A stretch of 64,000 nt of DNA, from contig NZ_CP109450.1 of NCBI RefSeq assembly GCF_041438865.1, positions 1,963,001 to 2,027,000 of the forward strand, in the 5' to 3' direction. The position numbers and the translations under genes are program-made. The notes under the pieces are model-generated. The model was given only the letters and a program-made list of their open reading frames with translations. It did no database searches and had not been told where the DNA came from. The stretch's first letter is position 1; the number at the start of each line of letters is the position of its first letter. Below are positions 37,393 through 46,058 of this stretch, one piece after another. Source of the DNA: Streptomyces sp. NBC_01471 (lineage in GTDB: Bacteria; Actinomycetota; Actinomycetes; Streptomycetales; Streptomycetaceae).

Positions 37393-38760
37393 GTGGCCAT
37401 ATCGGTCTTCGACCTCTTCTCGGTCGGCATCGGCCCCTCCAGCTCCCACACGGTGGGCCCCATGCGGGCCGCCCGGATGTTCGCCGCCCGCCTGAAGAAC
37501 GAGGGCCTGCTGGCCCACACCGGCTCGGTCCGCGCCGAGCTCTTCGGCTCGCTGGGCGCGACGGGCCACGGACACGGCACCCCCAAGGCGGTGCTCCTCG
37601 GCCTGGAGGGCGAGTCCCCCCGCACGGTCGACGTCGAGCACGCCGACGCGCGCATCGAGCAGATCCGCACCAGTGGCCGCATCAACCTCCTCGGTGCGCA
37701 CGAGATCGCCTTCGACTACGACACGGACCTGGTCCTGCACCGGCGCAAGGCCCTGCCGTACCACGCGAACGGGATGACGGTCTTCGCGTACGACACCGAG
37801 GGCGCCCCGCTCCTGGAGAAGACGTACTACTCGGTGGGCGGCGGTTTCGTGGTGGACGAGGACGCCGTCGGCGAGGACCGCATCGTCCTCGACGACACCG
37901 TCCTGAAGCACCCCTTCCGCACGGGCGACGAGCTGCTGCGGCTGACCCGGGAGACGGGTCTGTCCATCTCGGCGCTGATGCTGGAGAACGAGAAGGCCTG
38001 GCGCACCGAGGCGGAAATCCGGGCAGGGCTGCTGGACATCTGGGGCGTCATGCAGTCGTGTGTCGCCCGCGGCATGTCCCGTGAGGGCATCCTCCCCGGC
38101 GGCCTCAAGGTCCGCCGCCGCGCGGCCAATTCGGCCCGCCAGCTGCGCGCCGAGGGCGAGCCGCTCGCCCGCGCCATGGAGTGGATCACGCTCTACGCGA
38201 TGGCCGTGAACGAGGAGAACGCGGCGGGCGGCCGTGTCGTCACCGCCCCGACGAACGGCGCGGCCGGCATCATCCCCGCCGTTCTGCACTACTACATGAA
38301 CTTCATCCCCGGAGCCGACGAGGACGGCATCGTCCGTTTCCTGCTCTCCGCCGGTGCCATCGGCATGCTCTTCAAGGAGAACGCCTCGATCTCCGGCGCC
38401 GAGGTCGGCTGCCAGGGCGAGGTCGGCTCCGCCTGCTCCATGGCGGCGGGCGCGCTGGCCGAGGTCCTGGGCGGCTCTCCCGAGAAGGTGGAGAACGCGG
38501 CGGAGATCGGCATGGAACACAACCTCGGCCTGACCTGCGACCCGGTCGGCGGACTCGTCCAGATCCCGTGCATCGAGCGGAACGGCATGGCGGCGGTCAA
38601 GGCGGTCACGGCGGCCAAGATGGCGATGCGCGGAGACGGCAGCCACAAGGTCTCCCTGGACAAGGTCATCAAGACGATGAAGGAGACCGGCGCCGACATG
38701 TCGGTCAAGTACAAGGAGACGGCGCGGGGCGGGCTCGCGGTGAACATCATCGAGTGCTGA
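37393..38760 (+). CDS. sdaA: L-serine ammonia-lyase (iron-sulfur type)
   Basis: A 455-residue L-serine dehydratase that converts serine to pyruvate and ammonia, single-chain type with beta and alpha domains fused. The beta domain starts [20 protein letters not shown]. The alpha domain has the substrate loop [18 protein letters not shown], and cluster cysteines in [21 protein letters not shown] segment ([19 protein letters not shown]) and [22 protein letters not shown] start with AAGGAG upstream. It completes the serine/glycine block, though the strong hairpin before it suggests its own promoter. Confidence 0.95.
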   Translation: MAISVFDLFSVGIGPSSSHTVGPMRAARMFAARLKNEGLLAHTGSVRAELFGSLGATGHGHGTPKAVLLGLEGESPRTVDVEHADARIEQIRTSGRINLLGAHEIAFDYDTDLVLHRRKALPYHANGMTVFAYDTEGAPLLEKTYYSVGGGFVVDEDAVGEDRIVLDDTVLKHPFRTGDELLRLTRETGLSISALMLENEKAWRTEAEIRAGLLDIWGVMQSCVARGMSREGILPGGLKVRRRAANSARQLRAEGEPLARAMEWITLYAMAVNEENAAGGRVVTAPTNGAAGIIPAVLHYYMNFIPGADEDGIVRFLLSAGAIGMLFKENASISGAEVGCQGEVGSACSMAAGALAEVLGGSPEKVENAAEIGMEHNLGLTCDPVGGLVQIPCIERNGMAAVKAVTAAKMAMRGDGSHKVSLDKVIKTMKETGADMSVKYKETARGGLAVNIIEC

Positions 38761-38765
38761 GGGTC

Positions 38766-38783
38766 AGCCCCTGGTCAGGGGCT
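38766..38783. terminator. Hairpin between sdaA and the GtrA gene
   Basis: AGCCCCTG-GT-CAGGGGCT is a perfect 8-bp stem that starts 6 nt after the sdaA stop and is followed by TCTCGGCTTTCCT. It lies in the convergent gap with the GtrA-family gene. Confidence 0.65.
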
Positions 38784-38868
38784 TCTCGGCTTTCCTCCGC
38801 ACCGGGGACCTCACCTGCCGCGACACCGGCCGAGGGGGACGGCAGGCCGCCCAGAGCAAGCCGAAGTG

Positions 38869-39336
38869 TCAGGCGTCAGACTCGTTCGAGGGCGCGGGTA
38901 TCGCCCGGAACACCCAGGTCCGGTAGGACCAGAATCTGAAGAGTGTGGCGATTCCGATGCCGATGAATTTGAAGACGTTGCTCTGGAGCGGGCTGTCCCA
39001 TCCGAAGCCATAGGTCGCCAGATAGAGAACACCGTTCTCTATCACCAGGCCAATGGCGCTGAACAGCAGAAAGAGACCCATCTCGCGGGTGCAGCCACTT
39101 TTGTCCCGTTCCCGGTAGGCGAAGTAACGGAATCCTATGTAATTGAAGACGATCGAAACGACGGTGGCGAGCACACTCGCGCTCACCACCGGTATCGAGG
39201 TGGTGTGGCGCAGGAGGTTGAACACAAGGAGGTTGACCGCTACACCAGACACGCCGACAGCAGCGAATTTCGCGACCTCCCGCGCCTTCGGAGGCGGCGA
39301 TGTGACTCGTACCGCTTGCTCGCCTCGTACAGCCAT
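38869..39336 (-). CDS. GtrA family membrane protein
   Basis: A 155-residue protein with four transmembrane helices, of the GtrA/flippase-like family that helps move lipid-linked sugars for cell-envelope glycan synthesis. Helices: VAKFAAVGVSGVAVNLLVF, ASVLATVVSIVFNYIGFRYF, GLFLLFSAIGLVIENGVLYL and NVFKFIGIGIATLFRFWSYR; the last carries the conserved FRFWSYRTWVF end. ATG at 39336 has GAAGGAAC upstream. The frame stays open for another 83 codons, but that part reads as random Pro/Arg-rich sequence and is not included. Confidence 0.88.
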   Translation of the reverse strand: MAVRGEQAVRVTSPPPKAREVAKFAAVGVSGVAVNLLVFNLLRHTTSIPVVSASVLATVVSIVFNYIGFRYFAYRERDKSGCTREMGLFLLFSAIGLVIENGVLYLATYGFGWDSPLQSNVFKFIGIGIATLFRFWSYRTWVFRAIPAPSNESDA

Positions 39337-39547
39337 GGGCGCAGTTCCTTCGGAGGGGCGTGGCAGCAGCGTCAATGCCGCCGGGGTGGAGAACCGCCTT
39401 GGGTCCACGCGTCCGGCCGTCACCGCCGTCGTCCCATCGATCAGACCGTCGGAGCGAGTCGGAGGAGCCGCGCGATGCTGCGGCGGCGGTTTGCGGCCGC
39501 GATGCGGTGGCGCTCCCCCGTGGGGTGCCGCGCCGTACCGTCCCCTC

Positions 39548-39568
39548 CAGGCTCCCACTGGGAGCCTG
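39548..39568. promoter_or_regulatory. 21-bp palindrome upstream of the GtrA gene
   Basis: CAGGCTCCCA-C-TGGGAGCCTG is a perfect 10-1-10 inverted repeat about 212 bp upstream of the GtrA start, in the otherwise empty 39337-39740 stretch. It could be an operator or a terminator. Confidence 0.45.
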
Positions 39569-39740
39569 CCTGTCAAGGCGATCAAGAAGTGACGGGAACG
39601 GGGCAGCCGCCGGGCACATGGTTCCGGCTTCCCGGGGGGTGTCCCCCTCCTGCCGATCCACCGGTGCGCCGGATGTTCTCCGGGCGGGCGGGTCGGCGAT
39701 CGTCGTTCCCCGGTACGGTCCTGTCGATCGCGAATGGGCG

Positions 39741-39863
39741 GTGCCGGGCGTGTACCGCACCGCCGACGGCATCGACCTCACCGTCCGGCCCACGGGGTCG
39801 CTGCGGGAGGCCGTCCTCACCCCGGACCTGCGCGCCGAACTCCAGGAGAGCCTGCTCCACTAG
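39741..39863 (+). pseudogene. Possible 40-residue gene or gene remnant
   Basis: A short frame starting at GTG 39741 encodes about 40 residues, beginning VPGVYRTADGIDLTVRPTGS and ending LRAELQESLLH. From here to the stop nearly every third codon position is G or C, a strong sign of a real or recently real streptomycete coding frame. No good ribosome site is seen, and the frame continues upstream without a clear start. I do not recognise a family; it may be the 3' end of a broken gene at the edge of the accessory stretch. Confidence 0.35.
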
Positions 39864-39898
39864 AGAATCGTCCCCCACAGGTTCAGCCCGTACGTTCA

Positions 39899-40885
39899 TC
39901 ACTTACCGTCCGTCGGGTGGTGCCCGAGTGTCCGTGTCGAGGTTGGACGCAGCGGGGCAGGTTCACCGGTCGGGGCGGGAGCCGTCCTGAGGTGGGTGTC
40001 GAACCAGTCGATCGCGACCGTGGAAGCGAGTTCGAACTGCTGGATGTAGGACAAGAAGTGGTTGCCGTCCGTGAGGACGAGCTTTTTCGGTTCGCGGGCG
40101 CGGTTGAAGCCGTCGAGGGCGATGTCGGCGGGGGCGACGTCGTCGTCCTTTGCCACGAGCATCAGCAGGGGGGTGGGGGCGATGCGGGAGATCCACTGGC
40201 CGGGTTCGTAGGCGCGGGCACGGCGGTTGGACTGAAGGGTCACCTTGTTCGTCCACGTGTCGTCCGGTGCCCGGTTCAGGTAGAAGTCGGCCGCGCCTTT
40301 CTGTGGGTATGCCGCCAGGGGGCCATGGCTCGTGTCGGTGTCGACGAAAGGTACGTAGACGGGCGGCTTGCCGGCCAGCTGGTCGCGTTCGTCCTGGTGG
40401 AAGCGCTCTTCCAGGGCGCGTACCTCGTGGGGCGGGACGCGGCGCAGTCCGGTCTCGTAGCCGCTGACGGTGGGGGCCTGGGCGTAAACGGCTTTGATGC
40501 GGCGGTCGGTGGCCCCGAGGACGAGGGCGTGACCACCGGCGTAGCTGAATCCCCAGACGCCGATACGCTGTTCGTCGATTTCTCCGCGTGTGCCGAGGTA
40601 GGTGATCGCCCATCGCCAGTCCGCGATCTGCTGGTGGGGGTCGATGTCCTGGCGAGGTGTGCCGCCGCTGTCGCCGAAGTTGCGATGGTCGTGGAGGAGA
40701 ACCGCGTAGCCGGCCTCGCTGAAGCGGCGGGCTGTGTGCTCGATGCTGTGATGGCGGGTGCCGCCGAAGCCGTGGGCCATGGTGATGGCGGGCAACGGCT
40801 TCTCGGCGTTTTCGGGAAGGAACAGCCAGGCGGCCAGTTCGATGCCGTCGGGCAGGGGAATGCGTACGTCGATGCGCTCAACCAT
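39899..40885 (-). CDS. Alpha/beta hydrolase (dienelactone/acetyl-xylan esterase-like)
   Basis: A 328-residue hydrolase. The oxyanion segment is MAHGFGGTRHHSI, and the nucleophile Ser is in GVWGFSYAGGHAL (about residue 122). The acid Asp is probably in LLMLVAKDDDVAP and the His in LTDGNHFLSYIQQF. The family includes esterases and peptidase-like hydrolases of small substrates; substrate unknown. ATG at 40885 has GAAGGAG 8 nt upstream. It runs in the same direction as the amidase gene 124 nt before it, so both may answer to the TetR regulator at 42.6 kb. Confidence 0.88.
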   Translation of the reverse strand: MVERIDVRIPLPDGIELAAWLFLPENAEKPLPAITMAHGFGGTRHHSIEHTARRFSEAGYAVLLHDHRNFGDSGGTPRQDIDPHQQIADWRWAITYLGTRGEIDEQRIGVWGFSYAGGHALVLGATDRRIKAVYAQAPTVSGYETGLRRVPPHEVRALEERFHQDERDQLAGKPPVYVPFVDTDTSHGPLAAYPQKGAADFYLNRAPDDTWTNKVTLQSNRRARAYEPGQWISRIAPTPLLMLVAKDDDVAPADIALDGFNRAREPKKLVLTDGNHFLSYIQQFELASTVAIDWFDTHLRTAPAPTGEPAPLRPTSTRTLGHHPTDGK

Positions 40886-41008
40886 GGCGGACACTCCTTC
40901 AAGGGATCTCTGTTCATACGTCGTGGTGTCGCGGCCGCTCAGGTCTGAATGAGGTCCTGGGACCGGCGAGAATCCGTCGATGTCTCTGCAGCGTGCCAGG
41001 AGCGTTCT

Positions 41009-42460
41009 TCAGCGGGCTGGGTGGTTCCCTGCCCATACCGTGGGGGTTCGGCCTGACCACGGACTTGCCTGTTCGAGTTGTCCGGCGAGGCGGAAGAGCC
41101 GGCTTTCAAGGCCGTATCCAGCGGCGAACTGCATACCGACCGGGAGCCCCGTCCCGGCGTAGGCCGTCACGGGTACGGACATGGCGGGCGTGCCCGCCAC
41201 GTTGAACGGCATGGTGAAGGGCGACAGGTCATTGATGCGCTCGATCCAGCCGAGACCGTCCAGTGTCTCCACACCTTCGGCATGGGTGCCCAGAGGCACG
41301 GGAGGCTCCGGCAGGGTCGGCGTGAGGAGGATGTCGTACGCGTCGAAGTACCGCGCCAGGCTTCGGGCCACCCGGTTCCGCATCGCGAGAGCGGTGAGGA
41401 ACTGCGCGCCGCCGACCCGCTGCCCGTAGTGGTAGCCGGCGAGGGTCGCCGGCTCAAGGGTCGAGGAGTCGACGGGACGGCCGAGGGCGGCGGCCAGGCC
41501 GTCGACCATGGTGGTGAGGTTCACCGTCATGAGCCGGGCGTTGGCCAGGACGAATTCCTCCCAGTCGGCGCCGAGGTCGACCTCAACCTCGTTCACCTGG
41601 TGGCCGAGGGATTCAAGCAACCGCACGGTGCGGGAGAGGGCGTCGGTCACCGGTGCGGTAGTACGGCGTCCGCCCCACGCCTGGGTGAGGACACCGATGC
41701 GCAACGAGCCCGGATGACGGGTGACTTCCTCCGCGTACGGCCGTGACGGCTGCTGGGCGAAGTAGGGGTCGCCCGATTCCGGGCCGCGTATCTGGTCGAG
41801 CAGTACCGCACTGTCGCGTACGGTGCGGCTGACGCTGCCGTGCACGGCCAGGCCGTTGAAGACCTCGTCGACGTCGGGCCCCATGGACACCCGGCCACGG
41901 GTGGGCTTGATCCCGAAGAGCCCGTTGTAGGCGGCGGGGATACGAAGCGATCCGGCGGCATCGGTGCCATGGGCGACCGGAACCACCCCGGCGGCGACAG
42001 CGGCGGCCGCGCCTCCACTGGATCCGCCCGCGCTGCGCTCCAGGTCCCACGGGTTGCGGGTCGCGCCGTACAACGCTGATTCCGTCGAGATGCCATAGGC
42101 CATCTCCGGAGTCGCGGTGCGCCCGAACGTCACGAGGCCCGCGCGCCGGAAGCGCTGCATCAGCGAGGAGTCGGCGCCGACGACGTTACCGGCCGCCAGG
42201 CGGCTTCCCAGCTCCATCCGCCTCCCGGCCATGGCCACCGCGATGTCTTTGATCAGAAACGGGACGCCGGCCAGTGGTGTGCTGCCAGGGACAGGTTCGT
42301 CGTCGGTCTGCCACGTCTCCACGACGGCGTTGATCTGCGGATCAACTGCCTGCACAGCCTCGCGCGCGGCTGCCTCCAGCTCGGCGGGGAGTACCTCGCC
42401 CTTGGCCACCAGCTCCGCCAGCCCGACTGCGTCGAAGCTCACGTACTCAGAAACTTTCAC
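41009..42460 (-). CDS. Amidase signature family hydrolase
   Basis: A 483-residue amidase with the full Ser-cisSer-Lys signature: Lys in [13 protein letters not shown] (about residue 75), the cis-Ser in [16 protein letters not shown] (about 150) and the nucleophile Ser in [19 protein letters not shown] (about 174). It resembles 6-aminohexanoate-cyclic-dimer-hydrolase-type and related secondary-metabolite amidases; the substrate is unknown. GTG at 42460 has AGGGAG 5 nt upstream. The longer open frame would run through the operator and is rejected. Unlike gatA it has no GatB/C neighbours, so tRNA transamidation is unlikely. Confidence 0.9.
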   Translation of the reverse strand: MKVSEYVSFDAVGLAELVAKGEVLPAELEAAAREAVQAVDPQINAVVETWQTDDEPVPGSTPLAGVPFLIKDIAVAMAGRRMELGSRLAAGNVVGADSSLMQRFRRAGLVTFGRTATPEMAYGISTESALYGATRNPWDLERSAGGSSGGAAAAVAAGVVPVAHGTDAAGSLRIPAAYNGLFGIKPTRGRVSMGPDVDEVFNGLAVHGSVSRTVRDSAVLLDQIRGPESGDPYFAQQPSRPYAEEVTRHPGSLRIGVLTQAWGGRRTTAPVTDALSRTVRLLESLGHQVNEVEVDLGADWEEFVLANARLMTVNLTTMVDGLAAALGRPVDSSTLEPATLAGYHYGQRVGGAQFLTALAMRNRVARSLARYFDAYDILLTPTLPEPPVPLGTHAEGVETLDGLGWIERINDLSPFTMPFNVAGTPAMSVPVTAYAGTGLPVGMQFAAGYGLESRLFRLAGQLEQASPWSGRTPTVWAGNHPAR

Positions 42461-42479
42461 TGCCACTCCCTGACACGAT

Positions 42480-42537
42480 CGATACCGTTGAGTACCGAAC
42501 GATACCCTACGGTATCGAAGGGGCCGGACTGGTACCG
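42480..42537. promoter_or_regulatory. Operator cluster between amidase and TetR genes
   Basis: CGATACC (42500-42506) and GGTATCG (42511-42517) form a 7-4-7 perfect inverted repeat. Further half-sites are CGATACCG at 42480-42487 and GGTACCG at 42531-42537. The cluster fills the divergent promoter region of the amidase gene and the TetR gene, as expected for an autoregulated TetR system. Confidence 0.65.
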
Positions 42538-42584
42538 TGAGAGAGGTGGTGAACCGCACGACCGACCGGAGTGACGGAGTAGTC

Positions 42585-43208
42585 ATGGCATCGACGCTCA
42601 GAAGGCCAAGCAGAGTGGCGAAGCTGCCGCCTCGTGAGCGCATTCTCGACGCGGCCGAAGAGCTCTTCCAGAGGGAAGGGATCCGGCAGGTGGGGGTCCA
42701 GGCGATCGCCGACAAGGCCGAGACCACCAAAATGGCGATCTACCGACACTTCGAGACCAAGGACGCGCTGGTCGCGGAGTGGCTGCGGATCGTCGCCGCG
42801 GACTATCAGGCGGCCTTCGACCGCGTGGAAACCGAATACCCCGACCGGCCCGAGGAGCAGATTCTGGGCCTGGCCCGCTTCATCGCCGAGGGGCTGCCGG
42901 CGATCTCATACAGGGGCTGCCCGTTCATCAACTCCCTCGCCGAGCTGCCCGACCGCCTTCATCCGGCACGGCAAGTGATCGAGGACCACAAGGCCCACCA
43001 GACCCGCAGGCTGATCGGCATGTGCACCAAGGCACAGATGCCCGACCCCGAACAGGCCGCAGCCGAGATCACCTTCGTACTCGAAGGGGCGCAGGTCAGC
43101 ACACAGAACGGAAGCATCGATCAGACGGCAGACCGACTGATGAAGATCGTCGAGGCAATCGTGGACCGGCACCGCTCCCGCCTCGGCGCATGCGGGGCGG
43201 CCAACTGA
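42585..43208 (+). CDS. TetR family regulator of the amidase locus
   Basis: A 207-residue TetR-type repressor. The N-terminal DNA-binding domain has ERILDAAEELFQREGIRQVG and VQAIADKAETTKMAIYRHF (about residues 20-60). The C-terminal ligand domain includes YRGCPFINSLAELPD, a motif of the subgroup with a TetR_C_33-like domain. ATG at 42585 has GGAG 5 nt upstream; GTG codons at 42537 and 42549 are alternatives but lie on or beside the operator. It probably represses itself and the divergent amidase-hydrolase pair. Confidence 0.9.
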   Translation: MASTLRRPSRVAKLPPRERILDAAEELFQREGIRQVGVQAIADKAETTKMAIYRHFETKDALVAEWLRIVAADYQAAFDRVETEYPDRPEEQILGLARFIAEGLPAISYRGCPFINSLAELPDRLHPARQVIEDHKAHQTRRLIGMCTKAQMPDPEQAAAEITFVLEGAQVSTQNGSIDQTADRLMKIVEAIVDRHRSRLGACGAAN

Positions 43209-43255
43209 CCGCCCGCGCCGTCCGCCCGACCACCGCTCGACGTGGGCATGCGAGT

Positions 43256-43681
43256 GTGACCTGGCACGAGCCCAGGATCTCCCGGCTCATCGACGCCCTC
43301 GCCGCAGCCGGGCCGAAGGCGCTCACCGCGATCCGGTCGGCGCGGGCCGAAGCACGGTCGCAGGTCCGGGAACGGGCCGGGGCGGACGCTCCGGCCCGTT
43401 CCGGAGGGCCGGTGGCAGCGCTGCTGCGGCCCGGCAGCGCCGGCTCCAACACCGCGAGCGATCACATCGAAACAGCTCAACTCGCCCTGGCCCAGCTCCC
43501 CGAGCGTCTGCGGCGGGTCCGCACGACACTGATCCGCACCGGCTCAGCCGGTGGCACCCACGCCTTCCTCGACTGGCTCTCCACCACCCGATACGACAGG
43601 ACCCCGGACGGCTACCTCGCCGGACTGCACCTGCGCGCCTCGATGATCTGGCTCAAAGACCTCACCCGAGGCACCCCTTGA
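43256..43681 (+). pseudogene. Decayed IS1380-type transposase
   Basis: An open frame of about 141 residues that matches, from memory, pieces of streptomycete IS1380-family transposases: VTWHEPRISRLIDALAAAG and ALTAIRSARAEARSQV, then LLRPGSAGSNTASDHIETA, then LIRTGSAGGTHAFLDWL. The catalytic block normally between the second and third pieces (the DATLV and HSEKEQAAPT segment) is missing, RTD is changed to RTG, and the C-terminal half is replaced by a short tail. It must be inactive. No terminal inverted repeats were recognised. Its stop overlaps the end of the VOC gene. Confidence 0.75.
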
Positions 43682-44128
43682 TCACAGCCCTGTCGCGCCC
43701 TGAGGGCGGACGTAAGGCCGGGTCATGACCTCCATGTTGTGACCGTCCGGGTCGTCGAAGTAGGCGCCGCGACCACCGAACAGACGGTTGATCTGGCCGG
43801 GTTCGGTGTGGCTGGGGTCGGCGTAGTAGGTGACCCCGAGCACCTCCAGACGGGTGATAACAGCGTCGAACTGCTCGTCAGGGACAAGGAAGGCGTAGTG
43901 CTGCGACTGGATCGGCTCGTCCCTCTTCTCGTAGTAGTCGAGCGTCACGCCATTGCCGAGGTCGACGGGCAGGAACGGTCCAAACGGGGCGCCGGCCTTC
44001 AGGCCCAGGACCGCGGTGAGGAACTCGGCAGACAGGTGCCGGTCGCTTGCGTAGACGGCAGTGTGGTTCAGCTGGACGCCGGCCGTCGGCAGCGCGGATT
44101 CATGCGGGTACCGCTGGTCATAGGACAT
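43682..44128 (-). CDS. VOC family protein (glyoxalase/bleomycin-resistance fold)
   Basis: A 148-residue metal-dependent vicinal-oxygen-chelate protein with one beta-alpha-beta-beta-beta repeat at each end. LNHTAVYASDRHLSAEFLT has the first metal His; HYAFLVPDEQFDAVITRLEV has the second; GRGAYFDDPDGHNMEVMTRP has the conserved Asp-Pro-x-Gly and the metal Glu in MEVMT. Function could be dioxygenase, glyoxalase or resistance; context does not decide. It converges on the transposase remnant. Confidence 0.87.
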   Translation of the reverse strand: MSYDQRYPHESALPTAGVQLNHTAVYASDRHLSAEFLTAVLGLKAGAPFGPFLPVDLGNGVTLDYYEKRDEPIQSQHYAFLVPDEQFDAVITRLEVLGVTYYADPSHTEPGQINRLFGGRGAYFDDPDGHNMEVMTRPYVRPQGATGL

Positions 44129-44207
44129 CAGTGATGTGTCTCCGGTCTTGGGATCCGCTGGAATGCGGCGCCGTATGCGGGCGCCGGGAGCTAAGACGCG
44201 GAGAAGT

Positions 44208-44226
44208 GGGCGGGCCTCTTGCCCGC
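44208..44226. terminator. Hairpin in the 44.1-44.5 kb gap
   Basis: GGCGGGC (44208-44214), loop CTCTT, GCCCGCC (44220-44226) form a perfect 7-bp stem. It is about 230 nt after the end of the reductase gene on the minus strand. The 325-bp gap 44129-44453 otherwise shows no gene or repeat. Confidence 0.4.
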
Positions 44227-44453
44227 CTCGTGCTCACGCCGAGGCCGGGAACCTCACTCGTGCGTGGCCCATGGCCGACCCGGCAGTCACCCGATCGACC
44301 CTAGTGACCATCACAGGCGGGAGCAACATCGTTTCCTGGCCGTGCCCGGCCTCGGATCGAGCCGACGTTGCGTCATAGCGGTCTGTCACGGCTCCGCTGA
44401 TCACGGCCCGATACGCGCCCTGGACCCCGGAACGCTGTGGCCGTGGTGCGTCC

Positions 44454-45083
44454 TCACTCCTGCTCGTCCAGCAGGAACGAACCGTACTCGGGCTTTCCCG
44501 CCCGTTCGTAGGCGCAGTACTGCACGCCCGCGCCGGTGACGCGGGATTCCGTGAGCGTCCAGGCGGCGGGGGCGGCGCCCTCGGCGAAGAGGCGCTTGCC
44601 GGTGCCGATGATCACGGGGTTGACGAGCAGCCGGTACTCGTCGACGAGGTCGTGCTGCTGCAGGGTGCGGATGAGGTCGGCGCTGCCCTGCGTCATGATC
44701 ACGCCGTCGAGCCGCTCCTTGAGTTCCGCGACGCTCTCGGCGGCTTCACCTTTCAGGAGAAGGGAGTTGTGCCACTCCAGGCTGTTCCGGGTGCGCGAGG
44801 CGACGTACTTGGGCATGGCGTTGAGTTTCACGGCGATCGGGTCGTTCTCGTCGGTGACGCGAGGCCAGTGAGCGGCGAAGAGGTCATACGTCTTCCGGCC
44901 GAGCAGGAGGTGGTCGGCGGTCCGCTCGAAGATGCCCTTCATGAGGCCCATGAAGTCCTGGTCGACGTAGGGGACCTGCCAGCCGCCGTGCTCGAAGCCT
45001 TCGTCGACGTCCTCGCCCGGGCCGCCCGGGGCCTGCATGACGCCGTCCAGAGTGATGAACGCGGTGACGATCAGCGTGCTCAT
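44454..45083 (-). CDS. RibD C-terminal/dihydrofolate reductase-like protein
   Basis: A 209-residue reductase of the RibD_C/DHFR fold. It begins VTAFITLDGVMQAPGGPGED, has HLLLGRKTYDLFAAHWP (NADPH-binding arginine turn), DGVIMTQGSADLIRTLQ (the second cofactor loop) and DEYRLLVNPVIIGTGKRLF. Such stand-alone proteins are often called dihydrofolate reductase family, but true folate activity is unproven. ATG with GAAAGG upstream. It is transcribed singly. Confidence 0.9.
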   Translation of the reverse strand: MSTLIVTAFITLDGVMQAPGGPGEDVDEGFEHGGWQVPYVDQDFMGLMKGIFERTADHLLLGRKTYDLFAAHWPRVTDENDPIAVKLNAMPKYVASRTRNSLEWHNSLLLKGEAAESVAELKERLDGVIMTQGSADLIRTLQQHDLVDEYRLLVNPVIIGTGKRLFAEGAAPAAWTLTESRVTGAGVQYCAYERAGKPEYGSFLLDEQE

Positions 45084-45222
45084 GGTGGTGCCTTTCGGGG
45101 GTGAACTTCTGCCTGCATCAGGGGTGACTCCCGGGCCGGCGGGAACTCATCGGCCGGCCGCCTCCGGCGCACCGGGCCGGCCTCCGCCTGCCGCCGCCCT
45201 GACGCCCGGTCCTCAACCCGCC

Positions 45223-45366
45223 GTGTCACCATGCCGGTTCGGGCAGATCCCGATGTTCGAGCAGGTCCCGATGGAGGAGGGGCGCGCGATGCTCGCCGTG
45301 CACCCGGAGGACCGGCGGTCCCTGATCGGGAACCTGCTGAGGCCCCGGCCGCGGGTGAATCGCTGA
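45223..45366 (+). CDS. Possible 47-residue gene or remnant with a hexapeptide repeat
   Basis: A short frame (GTG 45223) whose 18-bp tandem repeat at 45238-45255 and 45256-45273 encodes FGQIPM then FEQVPM. It continues with EEGRAMLAVHPEDRRSLIGN and ends in PRPRVNR. Third codon positions are almost all G or C from 45235 on, which favours coding. No ribosome site and no family are recognised. It may be the end of a broken gene. The rest of the gap 45084-45406 holds nothing else I can support. Confidence 0.3.
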   Translation: MSPCRFGQIPMFEQVPMEEGRAMLAVHPEDRRSLIGNLLRPRPRVNR

Positions 45367-45406
45367 CACCCGCGCGACGCCACAGGGCCACCGAGCACCC
45401 GGGCCC

Positions 45407-46003
45407 TCACCCCTCCTGCACGTACCGGGACGGGGCCAGCCTCCGGGCGGTCTCCACCACGTAGGCCCGCAGCGCTTCGGGGTCGGGCTGCTCCTGCCCG
45501 GCACCCAGAACCAGCCGTGCCATCTGCGGAAACGCCAGCGGCCAGACCGCCACACCGATCAGGGCGAGGAACGTCGCGGCGGCGTCCCCGGCGAGCCGCC
45601 CGCCCGTGGACTCCTCCAGCGCGGCCGCCTTCCGCGCGTAGTGCGCGCTGCGCACCCCGTCGTCGGGCAGCGCCAGATCTCCGTAGTACAGGGCCTCCCA
45701 CATCATCATCCGGGTCAGCTCCGGGTTGCTCCGGTGGAAGTCGTACATCCGTCCCGCGTACTCGCCCGGGTCGCCGTCCGGCAGCCCGACCCGCACCGCG
45801 TGGTCGTTCAGCGCTTCCGCGACGACTGCGGAGAACAGCTTCTCCTTGCTGCCGAAGTGCCCGTAGATGCGCTCCTTGTTGGCCCCGGCCCGCACAGCGA
45901 TGCGGTCGACGCGGGCGCCGCTCATGCCGTGTTCGGCGAACTCCGTGCGCGCGGCCGCCAGCAGTCGGGCGCGGGTCTCCTCGCTGCGGGCGCTTGTCGT
46001 CAT
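45407..46003 (-). CDS. TetR family regulator divergent from a ketosynthase
   Basis: A 198-residue TetR regulator: TRARLLAAARTEFAEHGMSG and VDRIAVRAGANKERIYGHFG form the DNA-binding head (residues 8-50), and the rest is a helical ligand domain (MMMWEALYYGDLALPDDG). ATG at 46003 has no ribosome site, and TATGAT lies 6 nt upstream, so the mRNA is probably leaderless. The reading frame continues past this ATG on the same strand, through the ketosynthase gene, but only this part is protein-like. The shared 22-bp operator suggests autoregulation. Confidence 0.88.
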   Translation of the reverse strand: MTTSARSEETRARLLAAARTEFAEHGMSGARVDRIAVRAGANKERIYGHFGSKEKLFSAVVAEALNDHAVRVGLPDGDPGEYAGRMYDFHRSNPELTRMMMWEALYYGDLALPDDGVRSAHYARKAAALEESTGGRLAGDAAATFLALIGVAVWPLAFPQMARLVLGAGQEQPDPEALRAYVVETARRLAPSRYVQEG

Positions 46004-46009
46004 GGGGAG

Positions 46010-46015
46010 ATCATA
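46010..46015 (-). promoter_or_regulatory. -10 box of a leaderless TetR transcript
   Basis: TATGAT on the minus strand ends 6 nt before the TetR ATG, so transcription should start at or beside the ATG. The TetR-type inverted repeat lies 8 bp upstream of this box, in the -35 region. Confidence 0.55.
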
Positions 46016-46023
46016 CGCAGATT

Positions 46024-46045
46024 GCCAACCAACTGGATGGTTGGC
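46024..46045. promoter_or_regulatory. 22-bp TetR operator
   Basis: GCCAACCA-ACTGGA-TGGTTGGC is a perfect 8-6-8 inverted repeat midway between the divergent TetR and ketosynthase starts, 20 nt from one ATG and 13 nt from the other. It would cover both promoters. Confidence 0.75.
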
Positions 46046-46058
46046 TACCGTCGCCCGC

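Noticed and set aside
41009..42460. A second gatA
   Set aside because: It has the amidase signature but no gatB/gatC partners, and it is regulated by its own TetR gene; a general amidase fits better.
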